Source: Lentzea nigeriaca (GTDB lineage Bacteria; Actinomycetota; Actinomycetes; Mycobacteriales; Pseudonocardiaceae). Taken from it: a stretch of 64,000 nucleotides of DNA. The number at the start of each line of letters is the position of its first letter. Positions within the stretch are counted from its first letter, which is position 1. A program made the position numbers and the translations under genes. The notes under the pieces are model-generated. The model was given only the letters and a program-made list of their open reading frames with translations. It was not told the origin of the DNA and did not search any database. Of the stretch, positions 8,578 through 17,071 are shown one piece after another. The DNA lies in the NCBI RefSeq assembly GCF_016907955.1, contig NZ_JAFBCX010000004.1, positions 62,001 to 126,000 of the forward strand, given 5' to 3'.

Positions 8578-10595
8578 CCGCCACTGCCGAAGTGGCTTCT
8601 CCCGCCGAGACGCCGGAATCAGCACGACCTTCCCGTTGGCCGGTGTGGGCGCTCGTCGCGATCTGTGTGGTGGCAGGGGTTCTGTACGTGTGGGCGATCG
8701 GCTCCGGCCAGGTCGGCAACCCGTACTACTCGGCCGCCGCGAAGTCCATGTCGACGAGCCTCACCAACTTCCTGTTCGGCTCGTTCGACCCCGCCGGTGT
8801 GGTGACCGTCGACAAGCCGCCGATGGCGTTGTGGCCGCAGGCCGTCGCCGTGTGGCTCTTCGGGTTCCACGGGTGGGCGGTGCTGCTGCCGCAGGTGGTC
8901 GAGGGCGTGGCGGCGGTGTTCCTGTTGCACCGCACGGTCCGGCTGTGGGCGGACGAGAAGGTGGCGTTGCTCGCGGCGTTGATCCTGGCTCTGACGCCGA
9001 TCACCGTGGCGATCAACCGGGACAACAACCCGGACACGTTGCTGGTGTTGCTGCTCGTGGCCGCGGCCTATGCGTTCACGCGGTCGGTGCGCGCGAACGG
9101 AGGCAGGAAGTGGTTGCTGTGGTGCGCGTTCTTCATCGGCTGCGGGTTCCTGACCAAGATGCTGCAGGCCTGGATCGTGGTGCCGGCCTTCGCTCTCGCC
9201 TACCTGGTCGGTGTTTCCACGCCGGTGAAGCGGCGGATCCTCGACCTGGTGGCGGCGGGTGCGGTGCTGGTGGCGTCGTCGTTCTGGTGGGTGGCGCTGC
9301 ACGCGTGGTGGCCGGGATCCAAGCCCTACATCGGCGGTAGCACGGACGGCGGCGCGTGGGACCTGATCATCGGTTACAACGGTCTCGGCCGGGTGTTCGG
9401 CGGTGATGGCAACCGGGGTGGTTCAGGGCCACCTCCGGAAATGGAGTTCGCCGGGCCTGGCGGCGGCGCGATGTTCGGCGGACAGCCGGGGATCACGCGC
9501 ATGTTCGACGCCTCGGTCGGCGGGCAGATCTCGTGGCTGTTGCCGTTGTGCCTGTTGGTGCTGGGCGCTGTCTCCGTTGCGGGCGTGCTGCGGTGGCGGG
9601 CCAAGGTTCCCGGCGATCCCGCCGAACGAGCGGGCTGGTTCATGTGGGGTGGCTGGCTGCTCGTCACGGCCGCGGTGTTCAGCTTCGCGCAGGGCATCTT
9701 CCACCCGTACTACACGACGATGATGGCACCGGCGGTGGCGGCGATCAGCGCTGCCGGGATTGCGATGTTCTGGCGTGCCAAGAGCGCTGTGCGGTTCCTG
9801 CTGCCGTTGGCCGTCGCGATCACCGCGGGATGGGCGTTCGTGGTGGTGTCGCGGGACCTTTCGTTCCACGGGTGGACTCGCTGGGCAACGCTCGGAGTCG
9901 CTGTGGTCGCGGTGGTCGTGCTCGTCGTCGGCCTGCGGAGGGTCGGGCTGGTGGCCGCGCTCGTCGCCGTGCTGCTGACACCCGCGGTGTGGTCCACCGC
10001 CACCGCTGCGAGGGCCGGCATCAACGGCGTGATGCCCGCGGCCGGGCCGATCGACCGCAACTTCGGTGGGTTCATCTACCGGAACGGCCCGCCGCCGAAC
10101 GGCCAGCAGCCCCCGAACGGCCAGCAGCCCCCGAACGGCATGCAGCCACCTGGCGGCATGCAACCGCCCGGCGGCATGCGCAACCGCGCGCCGATGATCG
10201 GTGGCCCCGGTGGTCTGCGCGGCGAGCTCACCGACGAGCAGAAGCGGATCCTCAACTACGCCAAGGAGCACAGCGGGGGCGCCGAGATCACCCTGGCGGT
10301 CGACGGTTCGGCGCAGGCGGCCTCGCCGTACATCATGGGCTCCGACGAGGTGGTGATCGGCATGGGCGGGTTCTCCGGCTCGGACAACGCGCCGTCGGTC
10401 GACCAGCTCCAGTCGTGGGTGAGCGAGGGCAAGCTGAAGTTCGTGCTGGGCGGTGGCGAGCGCGGTGGCCCTCGCGACGGCCGCGGCGGTCGCGGCGACC
10501 ACGGCCGCCAGGAGTGGATCCAGCAGCACTGCTCCACAGTGGACCCGAGCGCGTACGGCGGATCCACCGAGACCCTGCTGGAGTGCCACGCGTGA
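8574..10595 (+). CDS. ArnT/PMT-like GT39 glycosyltransferase
   Basis: A polytopic membrane glycosyltransferase of 673 residues. An N-terminal TM is followed by the catalytic first external loop (GNPYYSAAAKSM and VDKPPMALW), the GT39 pattern, where an acidic residue acts as base and a lipid-phosphate sugar is donor. At least eleven hydrophobic segments are visible. A low-complexity external stretch, encoded by five 18-bp repeats (NGQQPP/GGMQPP), separates the membrane region from a C-terminal soluble domain (about residues 545-673) with a YIMGSDEVV segment. Its ATG overlaps the GtrA-fusion stop. The family matches YkcB-type proteins of unknown acceptor. Confidence 0.9.
   Translation: MTATAEVASPAETPESARPSRWPVWALVAICVVAGVLYVWAIGSGQVGNPYYSAAAKSMSTSLTNFLFGSFDPAGVVTVDKPPMALWPQAVAVWLFGFHGWAVLLPQVVEGVAAVFLLHRTVRLWADEKVALLAALILALTPITVAINRDNNPDTLLVLLLVAAAYAFTRSVRANGGRKWLLWCAFFIGCGFLTKMLQAWIVVPAFALAYLVGVSTPVKRRILDLVAAGAVLVASSFWWVALHAWWPGSKPYIGGSTDGGAWDLIIGYNGLGRVFGGDGNRGGSGPPPEMEFAGPGGGAMFGGQPGITRMFDASVGGQISWLLPLCLLVLGAVSVAGVLRWRAKVPGDPAERAGWFMWGGWLLVTAAVFSFAQGIFHPYYTTMMAPAVAAISAAGIAMFWRAKSAVRFLLPLAVAITAGWAFVVVSRDLSFHGWTRWATLGVAVVAVVVLVVGLRRVGLVAALVAVLLTPAVWSTATAARAGINGVMPAAGPIDRNFGGFIYRNGPPPNGQQPPNGQQPPNGMQPPGGMQPPGGMRNRAPMIGGPGGLRGELTDEQKRILNYAKEHSGGAEITLAVDGSAQAASPYIMGSDEVVIGMGGFSGSDNAPSVDQLQSWVSEGKLKFVLGGGERGGPRDGRGGRGDHGRQEWIQQHCSTVDPSAYGGSTETLLECHA
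10095..10184 (+). repeat. Five in-frame 18-bp tandem repeats
   Basis: Five consecutive 18-bp units inside the GT39 gene encode a Pro/Gly/Gln/Asn hexapeptide. The first two units (ccgaacggccagcagccc) are identical and the last three drift to GGM forms. This is likely a flexible linker whose length may vary between strains. Confidence 0.85.
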
Positions 10596-10600
10596 GGTGC

Positions 10601-10626
10601 TGCGCCCAGGCCACGGCCTGGGCGCA
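10601..10626. terminator. Bidirectional hairpin terminator
   Basis: A perfect inverted repeat, tgcgcccagg (10601-10610) and cctgggcgca (10617-10626), is extended by an inner cc/gg pair. It lies 6 bp after the GT39 stop and just before the stop of a small leftward frame. There is no U-tract, as is common in actinomycetes. Confidence 0.8.
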
Positions 10627-10627
10627 C

Positions 10628-10747
10628 TCAATCCCGCGGCCGGTCGTCGGTCGCGGGAACCAGCACCTCCTCCTGCGGTATCTCCTCGTCGTCGAGGCCG
10701 AGCATGTGACGCACCTGTTCCCTGCTGGCTCCGAACATGAAGCACAT
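10628..10747 (-). CDS. Possible small protein (39 aa)
   Basis: A short leftward frame encoding MCFMFGASREQVRHMLGLDD and a further acidic tail ending DDRPRD. The support is indirect: a perfect hairpin separates its stop from the convergent GT39 stop, as expected for two real genes facing each other. The sequence reads as a soluble helix plus acidic tail. No good ribosome site precedes the ATG; GTG at 10774 is an alternative. I do not recognise a family, and it could be spurious. Confidence 0.35.
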   Translation of the reverse strand: MCFMFGASREQVRHMLGLDDEEIPQEEVLVPATDDRPRD

Positions 10748-10883
10748 GCCGTCGACGCTAGGCCCACCCCTCACCGCAAGCTTCTCGATTCCTGCCCGTC
10801 TCGTGAAATTTGCAGACGCATGGCCACGCGCGAGCATCCTCGTGCTGAGATCTGCGTCCTCAAGAGCGAGAGGGAGGGGCACC

Positions 10884-12194
10884 ATGACCGATCGCGGTGA
10901 CCGCATTGTGAGCGTGCTCGAGAACGCCTTCGCCGGGCTGATGTCCGCCGACCCTGCCGCGTTCCGGCACAAGTTCCGCAAGATGGCGGCCGAACCGTTC
11001 GCGTTCTACAGAGGCAGCGCCTGCCTGTTCTACGCCGACATGGCCGAATTGTCCGATGAGTGGACCGACGACCGCACCAGCCGCATCTGGATCCAGGGCG
11101 ACCTGCACGCGCAGAACTTCGGCACCTACATGGACTCCGAGGGCACGCTCGTCTTCGACGTCAACGACTTCGACGAGGCCTACCTGGGCTCGTTCACCTG
11201 GGACCTCCGCCGCTTCGCCGCCTCGATGGCCCTGCTGGGCTGGCGCAAGGCGTTGCCGGACAGCGTGATCACCGACCTGATCCGCACCTACGTCGCCGCC
11301 TACGTGACCCAGGTCCGCGCGTTCGCCGAACGCCCGAACGACGAGCTCTTCAGCCTGCGCCTCGACAGCACCGAGGGCGCCCTGCACCGCGTCCTGCAAC
11401 GCGCCCGCCTGGCCACCCGAATCGGCCTTCTCGACGAGAAAACCGTCATCGTCGACTACGAGCGCACCTTCCGCCGCGACCGCGAGGGCACCCACGAACT
11501 CACCCCTTCAGTGCGCGCCGCCGTCGAAGAGGCCTTCACGTCCTACCTGGACACCATCCCGACCGGCAAGCGAGCCAGCAGCCGGACCTACACCGTCAAG
11601 GACGTGGTCGGCCGCAGCGGCTTCGGCATCGGGTCGGCCGGCCTGCACGCCTACAACATCCTGGTCGAAGGCCGCACCCAGGCGCTGGAGAACGACGTCG
11701 TCCTCTCCATGAAGCAGGCCAACGTCGCCGCCCCCAGCCGAATCGTCCCCGACCAGCGCATCCGCGACTACTTCACCGACCACGGTCACCGCACCGCCGT
11801 CTCCCAACGAGCCCTCCAGGCCCACGCCGACCCGTGGCTCGGCCACACCCAGATCAACGGCGTCGGCTACGTCGTCGCCGAACTCTCCCCCTACGAGGCC
11901 GACCTCGACTGGTCCGACCTCACCGAACCCGCCGACATGCTCCCGGTCCTCGACTACCTGGGCCGCGCCACGGCCAAGATGCACTGCGTGGCCGACGAGG
12001 ACTCCGAGCAGACCCTCGTCGCGTTCCAGTGCGAGGAGGCCATCGCCGCGGTGATCGGCGACCGCTCGGCCGCGTTCGCCGACTCGATCGTCGCGTTCGC
12101 CCTCGACTACGCCCGGCAGACCCGCGAGGACCACCGCCTGTTCGTGGACGCGTTCCGGGAAGGCCGGATCAAGGGTGTTGGCTCGACGGCCTAG
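10884..12194 (+). CDS. DUF2252 family protein (kinase-like fold)
   Basis: A 436-residue cytosolic protein. The ATG at 10884 follows a strong GGGAGGGG ribosome site. Family hallmarks are visible: GSACLFYADMAE, WIQGDLHAQNFGTY (the aminoglycoside-phosphotransferase-like catalytic block, D and N), FDVNDFDEAYLG (a DFD-like metal motif), GFGIGSAGLHAYNILVEG, and LSMKQANVAAPSR, with the Lys that would bind ATP. DUF2252 is widespread in actinomycetes and resembles small-molecule kinases, but its substrate is unknown. It is probably monocistronic, with the next gene beginning after about 30 bp from its own promoter. Confidence 0.85.
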   Translation: MTDRGDRIVSVLENAFAGLMSADPAAFRHKFRKMAAEPFAFYRGSACLFYADMAELSDEWTDDRTSRIWIQGDLHAQNFGTYMDSEGTLVFDVNDFDEAYLGSFTWDLRRFAASMALLGWRKALPDSVITDLIRTYVAAYVTQVRAFAERPNDELFSLRLDSTEGALHRVLQRARLATRIGLLDEKTVIVDYERTFRRDREGTHELTPSVRAAVEEAFTSYLDTIPTGKRASSRTYTVKDVVGRSGFGIGSAGLHAYNILVEGRTQALENDVVLSMKQANVAAPSRIVPDQRIRDYFTDHGHRTAVSQRALQAHADPWLGHTQINGVGYVVAELSPYEADLDWSDLTEPADMLPVLDYLGRATAKMHCVADEDSEQTLVAFQCEEAIAAVIGDRSAAFADSIVAFALDYARQTREDHRLFVDAFREGRIKGVGSTA

Positions 12195-12210
12195 CTATTC
12201 GTTAGATGCG

Positions 12211-12216
12211 TACTCT
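12211..12216 (+). promoter_or_regulatory. -10 box of leaderless GT1 gene
   Basis: TACTCT, then 7 nt (ggtgaat), then the ATG at 12224. There is no Shine-Dalgarno sequence, so the transcript should start at or next to the start codon. Confidence 0.6.
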
Positions 12217-12223
12217 GGTGAAT

Positions 12224-13345
12224 ATGCGCATCCTCTTCTCGAGTGTTCCGCAGCACGGCCACCTGCTGCCGCTGCTCCCCCTCGCCCGCGCGTTCAAGGA
12301 GCGGGGTCACGAGGTGGCCGTGCTGGCCGCCGCCGGCATGGCGCCGGTCGTCGCAGCTCAGGGGCTTGAACTACGTGCGGCCGGGCCGTTGCCGGACGTG
12401 CTGCTCGCCGAGGTCGCGCGGCGGACCGGGGCTGATCCGGCGGGTGCTCCTACGCCCGAGTCGGTGGCCGAGTTCTTCGCCGGGACCCGGATCGACCTGA
12501 CCGCGGACGAGGCGTTCGCGGCGATGGAGGGCTTCGAGGCCGATCTGGTCGTGGCCGAGTTGTGTGACTACGTGGGGCCGTTGGTGGCGGCCGCGCAGGG
12601 TGCGCCGGTCGCGACCCTGGCGTTCGGGCCGCCGTTGCCGCCGGTGTTTACTGAGGCCATGGACGGCATGGCTCGCACGCGGCACGACGCGCGAGGTCTG
12701 CCGTGGCAGCCGCGGCGGTGGCTGCTCGACACGTGGCCCGCCTCGATGCGGGCGGACGAGTGGCGGCAGCCGGAGGGCTGGTTGCCGTTGCGGCCGGAGG
12801 CGTTCAGCCTGCCCGGCGTGAGTGGGGCGAAGCCGGCTGTTTCGGAGCGGGCGCGGGTGCTCGTGACGTTCGGGACGTGGTTCGGCGATCCGGCGAAGCT
12901 CAGTCCGTTGCTGCGCAGCCTGTCCACTTTGGACGTGGAGGTCGTGGTGACGCTGGGGCTGGCGGCCAGGTCGGAGGAGTTCGACGTGGACCACGAGCGG
13001 GTCACGTTCGTCGGGTTCACGCCGATGGAGGACCTGCTGGACGGTGTCGACGTCGTGGTGACGCACGGTGGGGCCGGCACGACGTCGGCCGCGCTCATGA
13101 AGGGTGTGCCGCTGGTGGTGTTGCCGCAGGGCGCCGACCAGTTCTTCCAGGCCGAGCGGGTGGCCGCGGCCGGGGCCGGGATCGCGCTCAACCCTCCTGC
13201 GCAGACGCCTGAGGCGTTGGTGGCGGCGGTGAAGACCGTGCTGGAGGACGTGAGCTTCCGGGAGAACGTCACGACGATCGCCAAGGAGATCGCCGCCATG
13301 CCGGATGCGAACGAGGTGGCCGTGATGCTGGAAGCTGGTTCATGA
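12224..13345 (+). CDS. Macrolide-type GT1 glycosyltransferase
   Basis: A 373-residue GT-B enzyme. The N-terminal MRILFSSVPQHGHLLPLLPL carries the acceptor-side catalytic His, and the C-terminal donor-binding block is VVVTHGGAGTTSAALMKGVP followed by PQGADQF, as in macrolide and glycopeptide glycosyltransferases. I preferred the ATG at 12224 to the TTG/ATG-like start at 12206 because of the promoter spacing and family alignment. Its stop overlaps a TetR gene (ATGA), so the regulator is probably autoregulatory and controls this enzyme. It may glycosylate a natural product or detoxify a xenobiotic. Confidence 0.9.
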   Translation: MRILFSSVPQHGHLLPLLPLARAFKERGHEVAVLAAAGMAPVVAAQGLELRAAGPLPDVLLAEVARRTGADPAGAPTPESVAEFFAGTRIDLTADEAFAAMEGFEADLVVAELCDYVGPLVAAAQGAPVATLAFGPPLPPVFTEAMDGMARTRHDARGLPWQPRRWLLDTWPASMRADEWRQPEGWLPLRPEAFSLPGVSGAKPAVSERARVLVTFGTWFGDPAKLSPLLRSLSTLDVEVVVTLGLAARSEEFDVDHERVTFVGFTPMEDLLDGVDVVVTHGGAGTTSAALMKGVPLVVLPQGADQFFQAERVAAAGAGIALNPPAQTPEALVAAVKTVLEDVSFRENVTTIAKEIAAMPDANEVAVMLEAGS

Positions 13346-13947
13346 CGAGGTCCTACCACTCTCCGCGCCGCGCTCAGGACGCCGCCGACACCCGTCGGGA
13401 CATCCTGGGCGCGGCTGTGGAGTTGTTCTCCGCCAACGGGTACGCGCGGGTCACGGTGGCGGACATCGCCAAGCGGGCCGGGGTCGCGCCGCAGACCGTC
13501 TACTCGAGCGTCGGCAGCAAGTCGGAGATCCTGCACAAGATCATCGGTGAGTCGATCAGCAGGAGCGACGCGGCCTCGACCACTGCTGCGATCAGGCGGA
13601 GCGACGATCTGGCGACGGCATTGACGTTGCTGGCCAAGGGAACCCGCCTGGGCAACGAGGGCGGGCAGCAGGTCGTCGAGGTGCTCTACGCGGCGATCCC
13701 CGCACACGAGGACGGGGCCGCGCTGTGGGAGCAGAGCACGACGGCGTACCGGCAGGCGTTGCGGGATGTCGCCGAACACCTGCACGACAAAGGTTTTCTC
13801 GACATGGACGTCGAGAAGGCCACCGACGTGCTGTGGTTCTGCTTCGGGTTCGGGGCGTGGCGGACGCTCGTCAAGGAGTGCGGCTGGTCGTGGGACGAGG
13901 CCGAGGAGTGGCTGGCGCGGCAGGCCGTCACGATCTTCGCCCGCTGA
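13342..13947 (+). CDS. TetR-family regulator
   Basis: A 201-residue protein with an N-terminal TetR helix-turn-helix (residues 18-62: DTRRDILGAAVELFSANGYA, VTVADIAKRAGVAPQTVYSS). The all-helical C-terminal half is the ligand and dimer domain. The start overlaps the upstream glycosyltransferase stop by 4 bp, so the two are translationally coupled. The ligand may be the aglycone or product of that enzyme. Confidence 0.92.
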   Translation: MTRSYHSPRRAQDAADTRRDILGAAVELFSANGYARVTVADIAKRAGVAPQTVYSSVGSKSEILHKIIGESISRSDAASTTAAIRRSDDLATALTLLAKGTRLGNEGGQQVVEVLYAAIPAHEDGAALWEQSTTAYRQALRDVAEHLHDKGFLDMDVEKATDVLWFCFGFGAWRTLVKECGWSWDEAEEWLARQAVTIFAR

Positions 13948-14002
13948 GTGCCGGTCGTCACAGACGGGAATATTCCACGCGATCGGGTGCTTTGCTTCCA
14001 CC

Positions 14003-14602
14003 GTGAAGCTCGTCTACGTCTTCGACGCCTACTGCGGCTGGTCGCACGCCTTCTCCGGCACTCTGGCGGAGGTCATCGCCCGCCATCCCGACCTGCCGGT
14101 CGAGGTGGTCTCGGGTGGGCTGTTCACCGGGCAGCGGCGGGTGCCGATCCGCGAGTACGGGTTCATCAAGGCCGCCAACGTCCAGGTCACCGAGCAGACC
14201 GGGGCGCGGTTCGGCGAGGCGTTCAACGCGCTGCTCGACGAGGGAACGTTCGTCATGGACTCCGGCGATGCCGCGCGCGGGCTGATCGCGTTGCGCCAGG
14301 CCGCTCCGGAGAAGGCCGCCGAGCTGGCCATCGCGATGCAGAAGGCCTACTTCCACGACGGGTTGAGCCTGTCCGACGCGAAGACCTACCGGAAGATCGC
14401 CGACGACTTCGGGCTCGACTCCGACGCGGTCGTGGGCGCGTTCAAGGCCGCCGTGGCCGACGAGGACTTCCAGCTGGCGGCGCGACTCGGCGTGAGCAGC
14501 TACCCGACGCTGATCGCGGTCAAGGGGAACGACGCGTACGCGCTCGCACGCGGACACGCCTCGGTCGAGCAGGTCGAGTCCAGGCTGGCCACGTTGCTCT
14601 GA
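14003..14602 (+). CDS. DsbA-family thioredoxin-fold protein
   Basis: A 199-residue protein starting at GTG 14003 (VKLVYVFDAYCGWSHAFS). The thioredoxin-fold active site CGWS sits at residue 11 and keeps only the first Cys of the usual CxxC. The rest follows the DsbA/FrnE pattern: a long helical insertion (residues 45-140), then the cis-Pro strand GVSSYPTLIAV near residue 170. With one Cys it may act as a glutathione/mycothiol-S-transferase-like or isomerase-like protein. There is no signal peptide, so it is cytosolic. Its stop is 1 bp from that of the convergent cyclase gene. Confidence 0.8.
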   Translation: MKLVYVFDAYCGWSHAFSGTLAEVIARHPDLPVEVVSGGLFTGQRRVPIREYGFIKAANVQVTEQTGARFGEAFNALLDEGTFVMDSGDAARGLIALRQAAPEKAAELAIAMQKAYFHDGLSLSDAKTYRKIADDFGLDSDAVVGAFKAAVADEDFQLAARLGVSSYPTLIAVKGNDAYALARGHASVEQVESRLATLL

Positions 14603-14603
14603 G

Positions 14604-15527
14604 TCAGCGGGACTGGTGGCGGTTCGTCCACGCGGCCACGGCCGGCAACACGTCGGTGATCCATTCGCGAGCAGCGGCGGTGAGCTCGTAGCGCGCGGCC
14701 CGACGGTGCACGAAACCGTTGTCCTGCAGGCGTTCCAGGGTGCATTGCACGTTCGGACCGAGTGCCGAGGCCAGTTCCTCGAGCACCTTGGCGCCGTCGG
14801 ACAACGCGACGAGGACGTGCGGCAGCTGCTCGCTGCTCATCAGGTCCTGCAACGCGATCAGGTGGTGCAGCGCCGAGGCGTCGGTGTTGCGCTCGGCCGC
14901 GCACGCGCTCGGGTCGTGCACCTGGACGCGGGCCCTGCCCTTGCGCTTCGCCCGCTGCAACGCCGCGTCGGTGTCGCGGACGAGGTCGATCAACGTGTCG
15001 TCGCGTGCAGGGACGTGGGACGCGACGCCGATGGACGCGGTCTGGCCGGACAACGTCATGCCGTAGCCGTCGTTGGTGACGATCTCGGTCTGTAGCGAGC
15101 GGATTCCGCGCAGCATTCGTTCGGCCACAACGGTCGCCTCACCAGCCGTCGTGCGCGGCAGCAGCACGAGGAACTCGTCGCCGCCGTACCGGCACACGAG
15201 GTCCGACGAGCGCGTGTGTGCCTTCAGGACGTCGGCCACGTCGCTCAGCACGACGTCGCCGGCCGGGTGGCCGTAGTCGTCGTTGATCTTCTTGAAGCGG
15301 TCGAGGTCGATCATCAGCAGCGCGACCTGCTCCCACCGGCGCTGAGCGCGGCGGTACATCGCGGGCGCCTGGTCGTCCCAGCCCCAGCGGCCGAGCAGGC
15401 CCGTCAGCCGATCCGTCGCCCACGCGCCCACGGGTTGTGCGCACGTGCCACAGCGCGTGGGAGCGCTCTCGTCGTGCAGGCGCAGAGAACCGTGGTCCAC
15501 AGGAAGCCCCATTCGCACAGTCGTCAT
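14604..15527 (-). CDS. Diguanylate cyclase with zinc knuckle and winged-helix tail
   Basis: A 307-residue protein with an unusual architecture. The N-terminus has a CGTC pair (Cys26, Cys29), perhaps half a zinc knuckle. A complete GGDEF domain (about 38-205) keeps the metal Asp (MIDLDRFK), the catalytic GGDEF at 115-119 and an inhibitory RxxD I-site (RSSD, 106-109), so c-di-GMP synthesis with product inhibition is expected. The last 80 residues resemble an HxlR/MarR-like winged helix (VLEELASALGPNVQCTLERL, LQDNGFVHRRAARYELTAAA). The ATG has a GGGGGG ribosome site. There are no membrane helices, so it is a soluble cyclase that may bind DNA. Confidence 0.88.
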   Translation of the reverse strand: MTTVRMGLPVDHGSLRLHDESAPTRCGTCAQPVGAWATDRLTGLLGRWGWDDQAPAMYRRAQRRWEQVALLMIDLDRFKKINDDYGHPAGDVVLSDVADVLKAHTRSSDLVCRYGGDEFLVLLPRTTAGEATVVAERMLRGIRSLQTEIVTNDGYGMTLSGQTASIGVASHVPARDDTLIDLVRDTDAALQRAKRKGRARVQVHDPSACAAERNTDASALHHLIALQDLMSSEQLPHVLVALSDGAKVLEELASALGPNVQCTLERLQDNGFVHRRAARYELTAAAREWITDVLPAVAAWTNRHQSR

Positions 15528-15674
15528 GAGTCCCCCCAGACATCAGCTCTGACTGGCTCGAACTGCCGCTTTCAACTCAAGTGACGTCGTTCGGATCAAA
15601 CGCGACACAACAGTTGAAGCGGCGGAGTGTGATCATAGGGCTACGCACTGGTGGATTCAACCCCTGTGATGCCA

Positions 15675-15703
15675 TATGCTCTGCGGGTTCCACAACAGTG
15701 GAA
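15675..15703 (+). promoter_or_regulatory. Candidate promoter and operator of the XRE operon
   Basis: A TATGCT -10-like hexamer (15675-15680) is followed by a perfect inverted repeat, TTCCAC-aaca-GTGGAA (15688-15703), placed just past the expected transcription start. The position suits autorepression by the XRE protein. The GGAGG ribosome site of that gene follows at 15731. Confidence 0.45.
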
Positions 15704-15741
15704 TGATCGCTGGCCAGGGGTCGCTCCAGCGGAGGTGTGGC

Positions 15742-16449
15742 GTGAGGCCGTTCGCCGAGATGCTCAACGAGCTGTGCAACAACCCGCCCAACGGCCAGGG
15801 CAAGGTGACCAACGTAGCGCTCGCCGCGGCGGTGAAGTCACGGGGTGGCGACATCGGGCACGGCTACATCTCGCAGCTCCGGCTCGGTGTGAAGGACAAC
15901 CCGACCTGCCAGGCCATAGTCGACCTCGCCGGCGCGCTCGGCGTGCACCCCGCCGTGTTCCTCGGCGGCCGCCGCGAGCTGCACCCCGGTGAGCGGCCCG
16001 GCTGGCGCGCCACCGCGTTGAGCACCCTGTTCGAGGCCGTGCACCCACCGGACCGCGGACCGTGGTCGCCGGAGGAGGTCGCCGCCTCGATCAGCTCGTC
16101 CGGTCAGTTCGGCAGCATCTCCGCGAGCTACATCCGCGAGCTGCTGAGCAACACCAGCGACAACCCGCGCCTCAAGCACATCCTCGGCCTGGCCGACCAC
16201 TTCGGCGCCGACCCCGCGTACTTCTTCGACGACGACCTCGCGGCTCGGGTCGACTCGGAGCTCACGGACTTCCTGGCACTGCGCGAACTCGGCGTCGTCG
16301 AGTTCGTCACCCGTCTGGCCGAACGTACGGGCGAACTGTCCCCGCAGGCCAGAGCCGCTGCGGTAGAAGGGTTCCGGCAGGCACTCGAAGTCGGGGAGGG
16401 CTGGTCGTTCCCACTGAACAGCCGCCGTACATCCGCGGACCACACTTGA
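15742..16449 (+). CDS. XRE-like helix-turn-helix regulator
   Basis: A 235-residue protein starting at a GTG with GGAGG 6 nt upstream. Two related helical segments (about 1-85 and 95-175) each contain a pattern like TNVALAAAVKSRGGDIGHGY ... ISQLRLGVKDNPTC followed by IVDLAGALGVHPAVF, typical of a Cro/C1-type HTH with a dimer helix. The second copy has ISASYIRELLSNTSDNPRLK. The two HTH units suggest binding to a bipartite operator. It is the first gene of a four-gene rightward operon with an ImmA/IrrE-type metalloprotease, the pairing seen in repressor-protease switches such as ImmR/ImmA. Confidence 0.85.
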   Translation: MRPFAEMLNELCNNPPNGQGKVTNVALAAAVKSRGGDIGHGYISQLRLGVKDNPTCQAIVDLAGALGVHPAVFLGGRRELHPGERPGWRATALSTLFEAVHPPDRGPWSPEEVAASISSSGQFGSISASYIRELLSNTSDNPRLKHILGLADHFGADPAYFFDDDLAARVDSELTDFLALRELGVVEFVTRLAERTGELSPQARAAAVEGFRQALEVGEGWSFPLNSRRTSADHT

Positions 16450-16513
16450 TGACGACACCGGCGTGAAGATCTCTGCCTGGACCGCTGCAGACGACATCGA
16501 GAGGAGGCGACGG

Positions 16514-17071
16514 GTGAACCGCAGGAAACTGCGCAAGCTGGTCGACGAGGTCGCCCGAGACCTCGACCTGCCGCCCGACGCCACGCACCGGGACGCGAGC
16601 CGCCGGGTCTGCGAGCTGATGAGCGAACGGCTCGGACGCTCGGTCGACGTCCGCTTCGCCGCGATCACGAACGCCGTCTGTCTGAGCGGCGCCACGGCGT
16701 TGCTCGAGAACGGCACGTATCTGGTGATCTGCGCGGACTCTCCGTCCTGGTACCACCGCCTGCACGTGCTGCTGCACGAGTTCGCGCACGTGCTGCTGGA
16801 ACACCAGCCGGTGGCGCTCGGCCGCAGCGAGGGCATGCGCAAGCTCGCACCGCACCTGCTGCCGCGGATGGCGCAGATCATCGCCGGCCGCACGACGCTG
16901 ACCGAGGACGAGGAGCGCGAGGCCGAGAACCTCGCCGACCACCTGCTGGAACGCCTGACGGAACACCGGGTGTGGGCCGACACGGCCGCCACCGAGGAGC
17001 CCCCGCACGTGCGCCGGGTGGCCGAGTCTCTCGAAGGAAGATCTCGCTGGGTGCGTCGTGGCGATCTTTAA
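16514..17071 (+). CDS. ImmA/IrrE-type metalloprotease
   Basis: A 185-residue protein. I chose GTG 16514 because GAGGAGG lies 6 nt upstream; an in-frame GTG at 16463 would add 17 residues. The zinc motif HEFAHVLLEH (HExxH) is near residue 80, preceded by the strand-helix ILVICADSPSWYHRLHVLL-type substrate edge, and a downstream Glu-rich helix (DEEREAENLADHLLERL) supplies the third ligand. ImmA/IrrE proteases cleave or inactivate partner XRE repressors to switch on mobile-element or stress genes. It follows the XRE gene closely and overlaps the membrane protein gene by 14 bp. Confidence 0.88.
   Translation: MNRRKLRKLVDEVARDLDLPPDATHRDASRRVCELMSERLGRSVDVRFAAITNAVCLSGATALLENGTYLVICADSPSWYHRLHVLLHEFAHVLLEHQPVALGRSEGMRKLAPHLLPRMAQIIAGRTTLTEDEEREAENLADHLLERLTEHRVWADTAATEEPPHVRRVAESLEGRSRWVRRGDL

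Noticed and set aside
10095..10184. Regular 18-bp repeats resembling a short CRISPR-like array.
   Set aside because: There are no spacers, the units are contiguous and in frame, and they encode a Pro/Gly/Asn linker in the GT39 protein.
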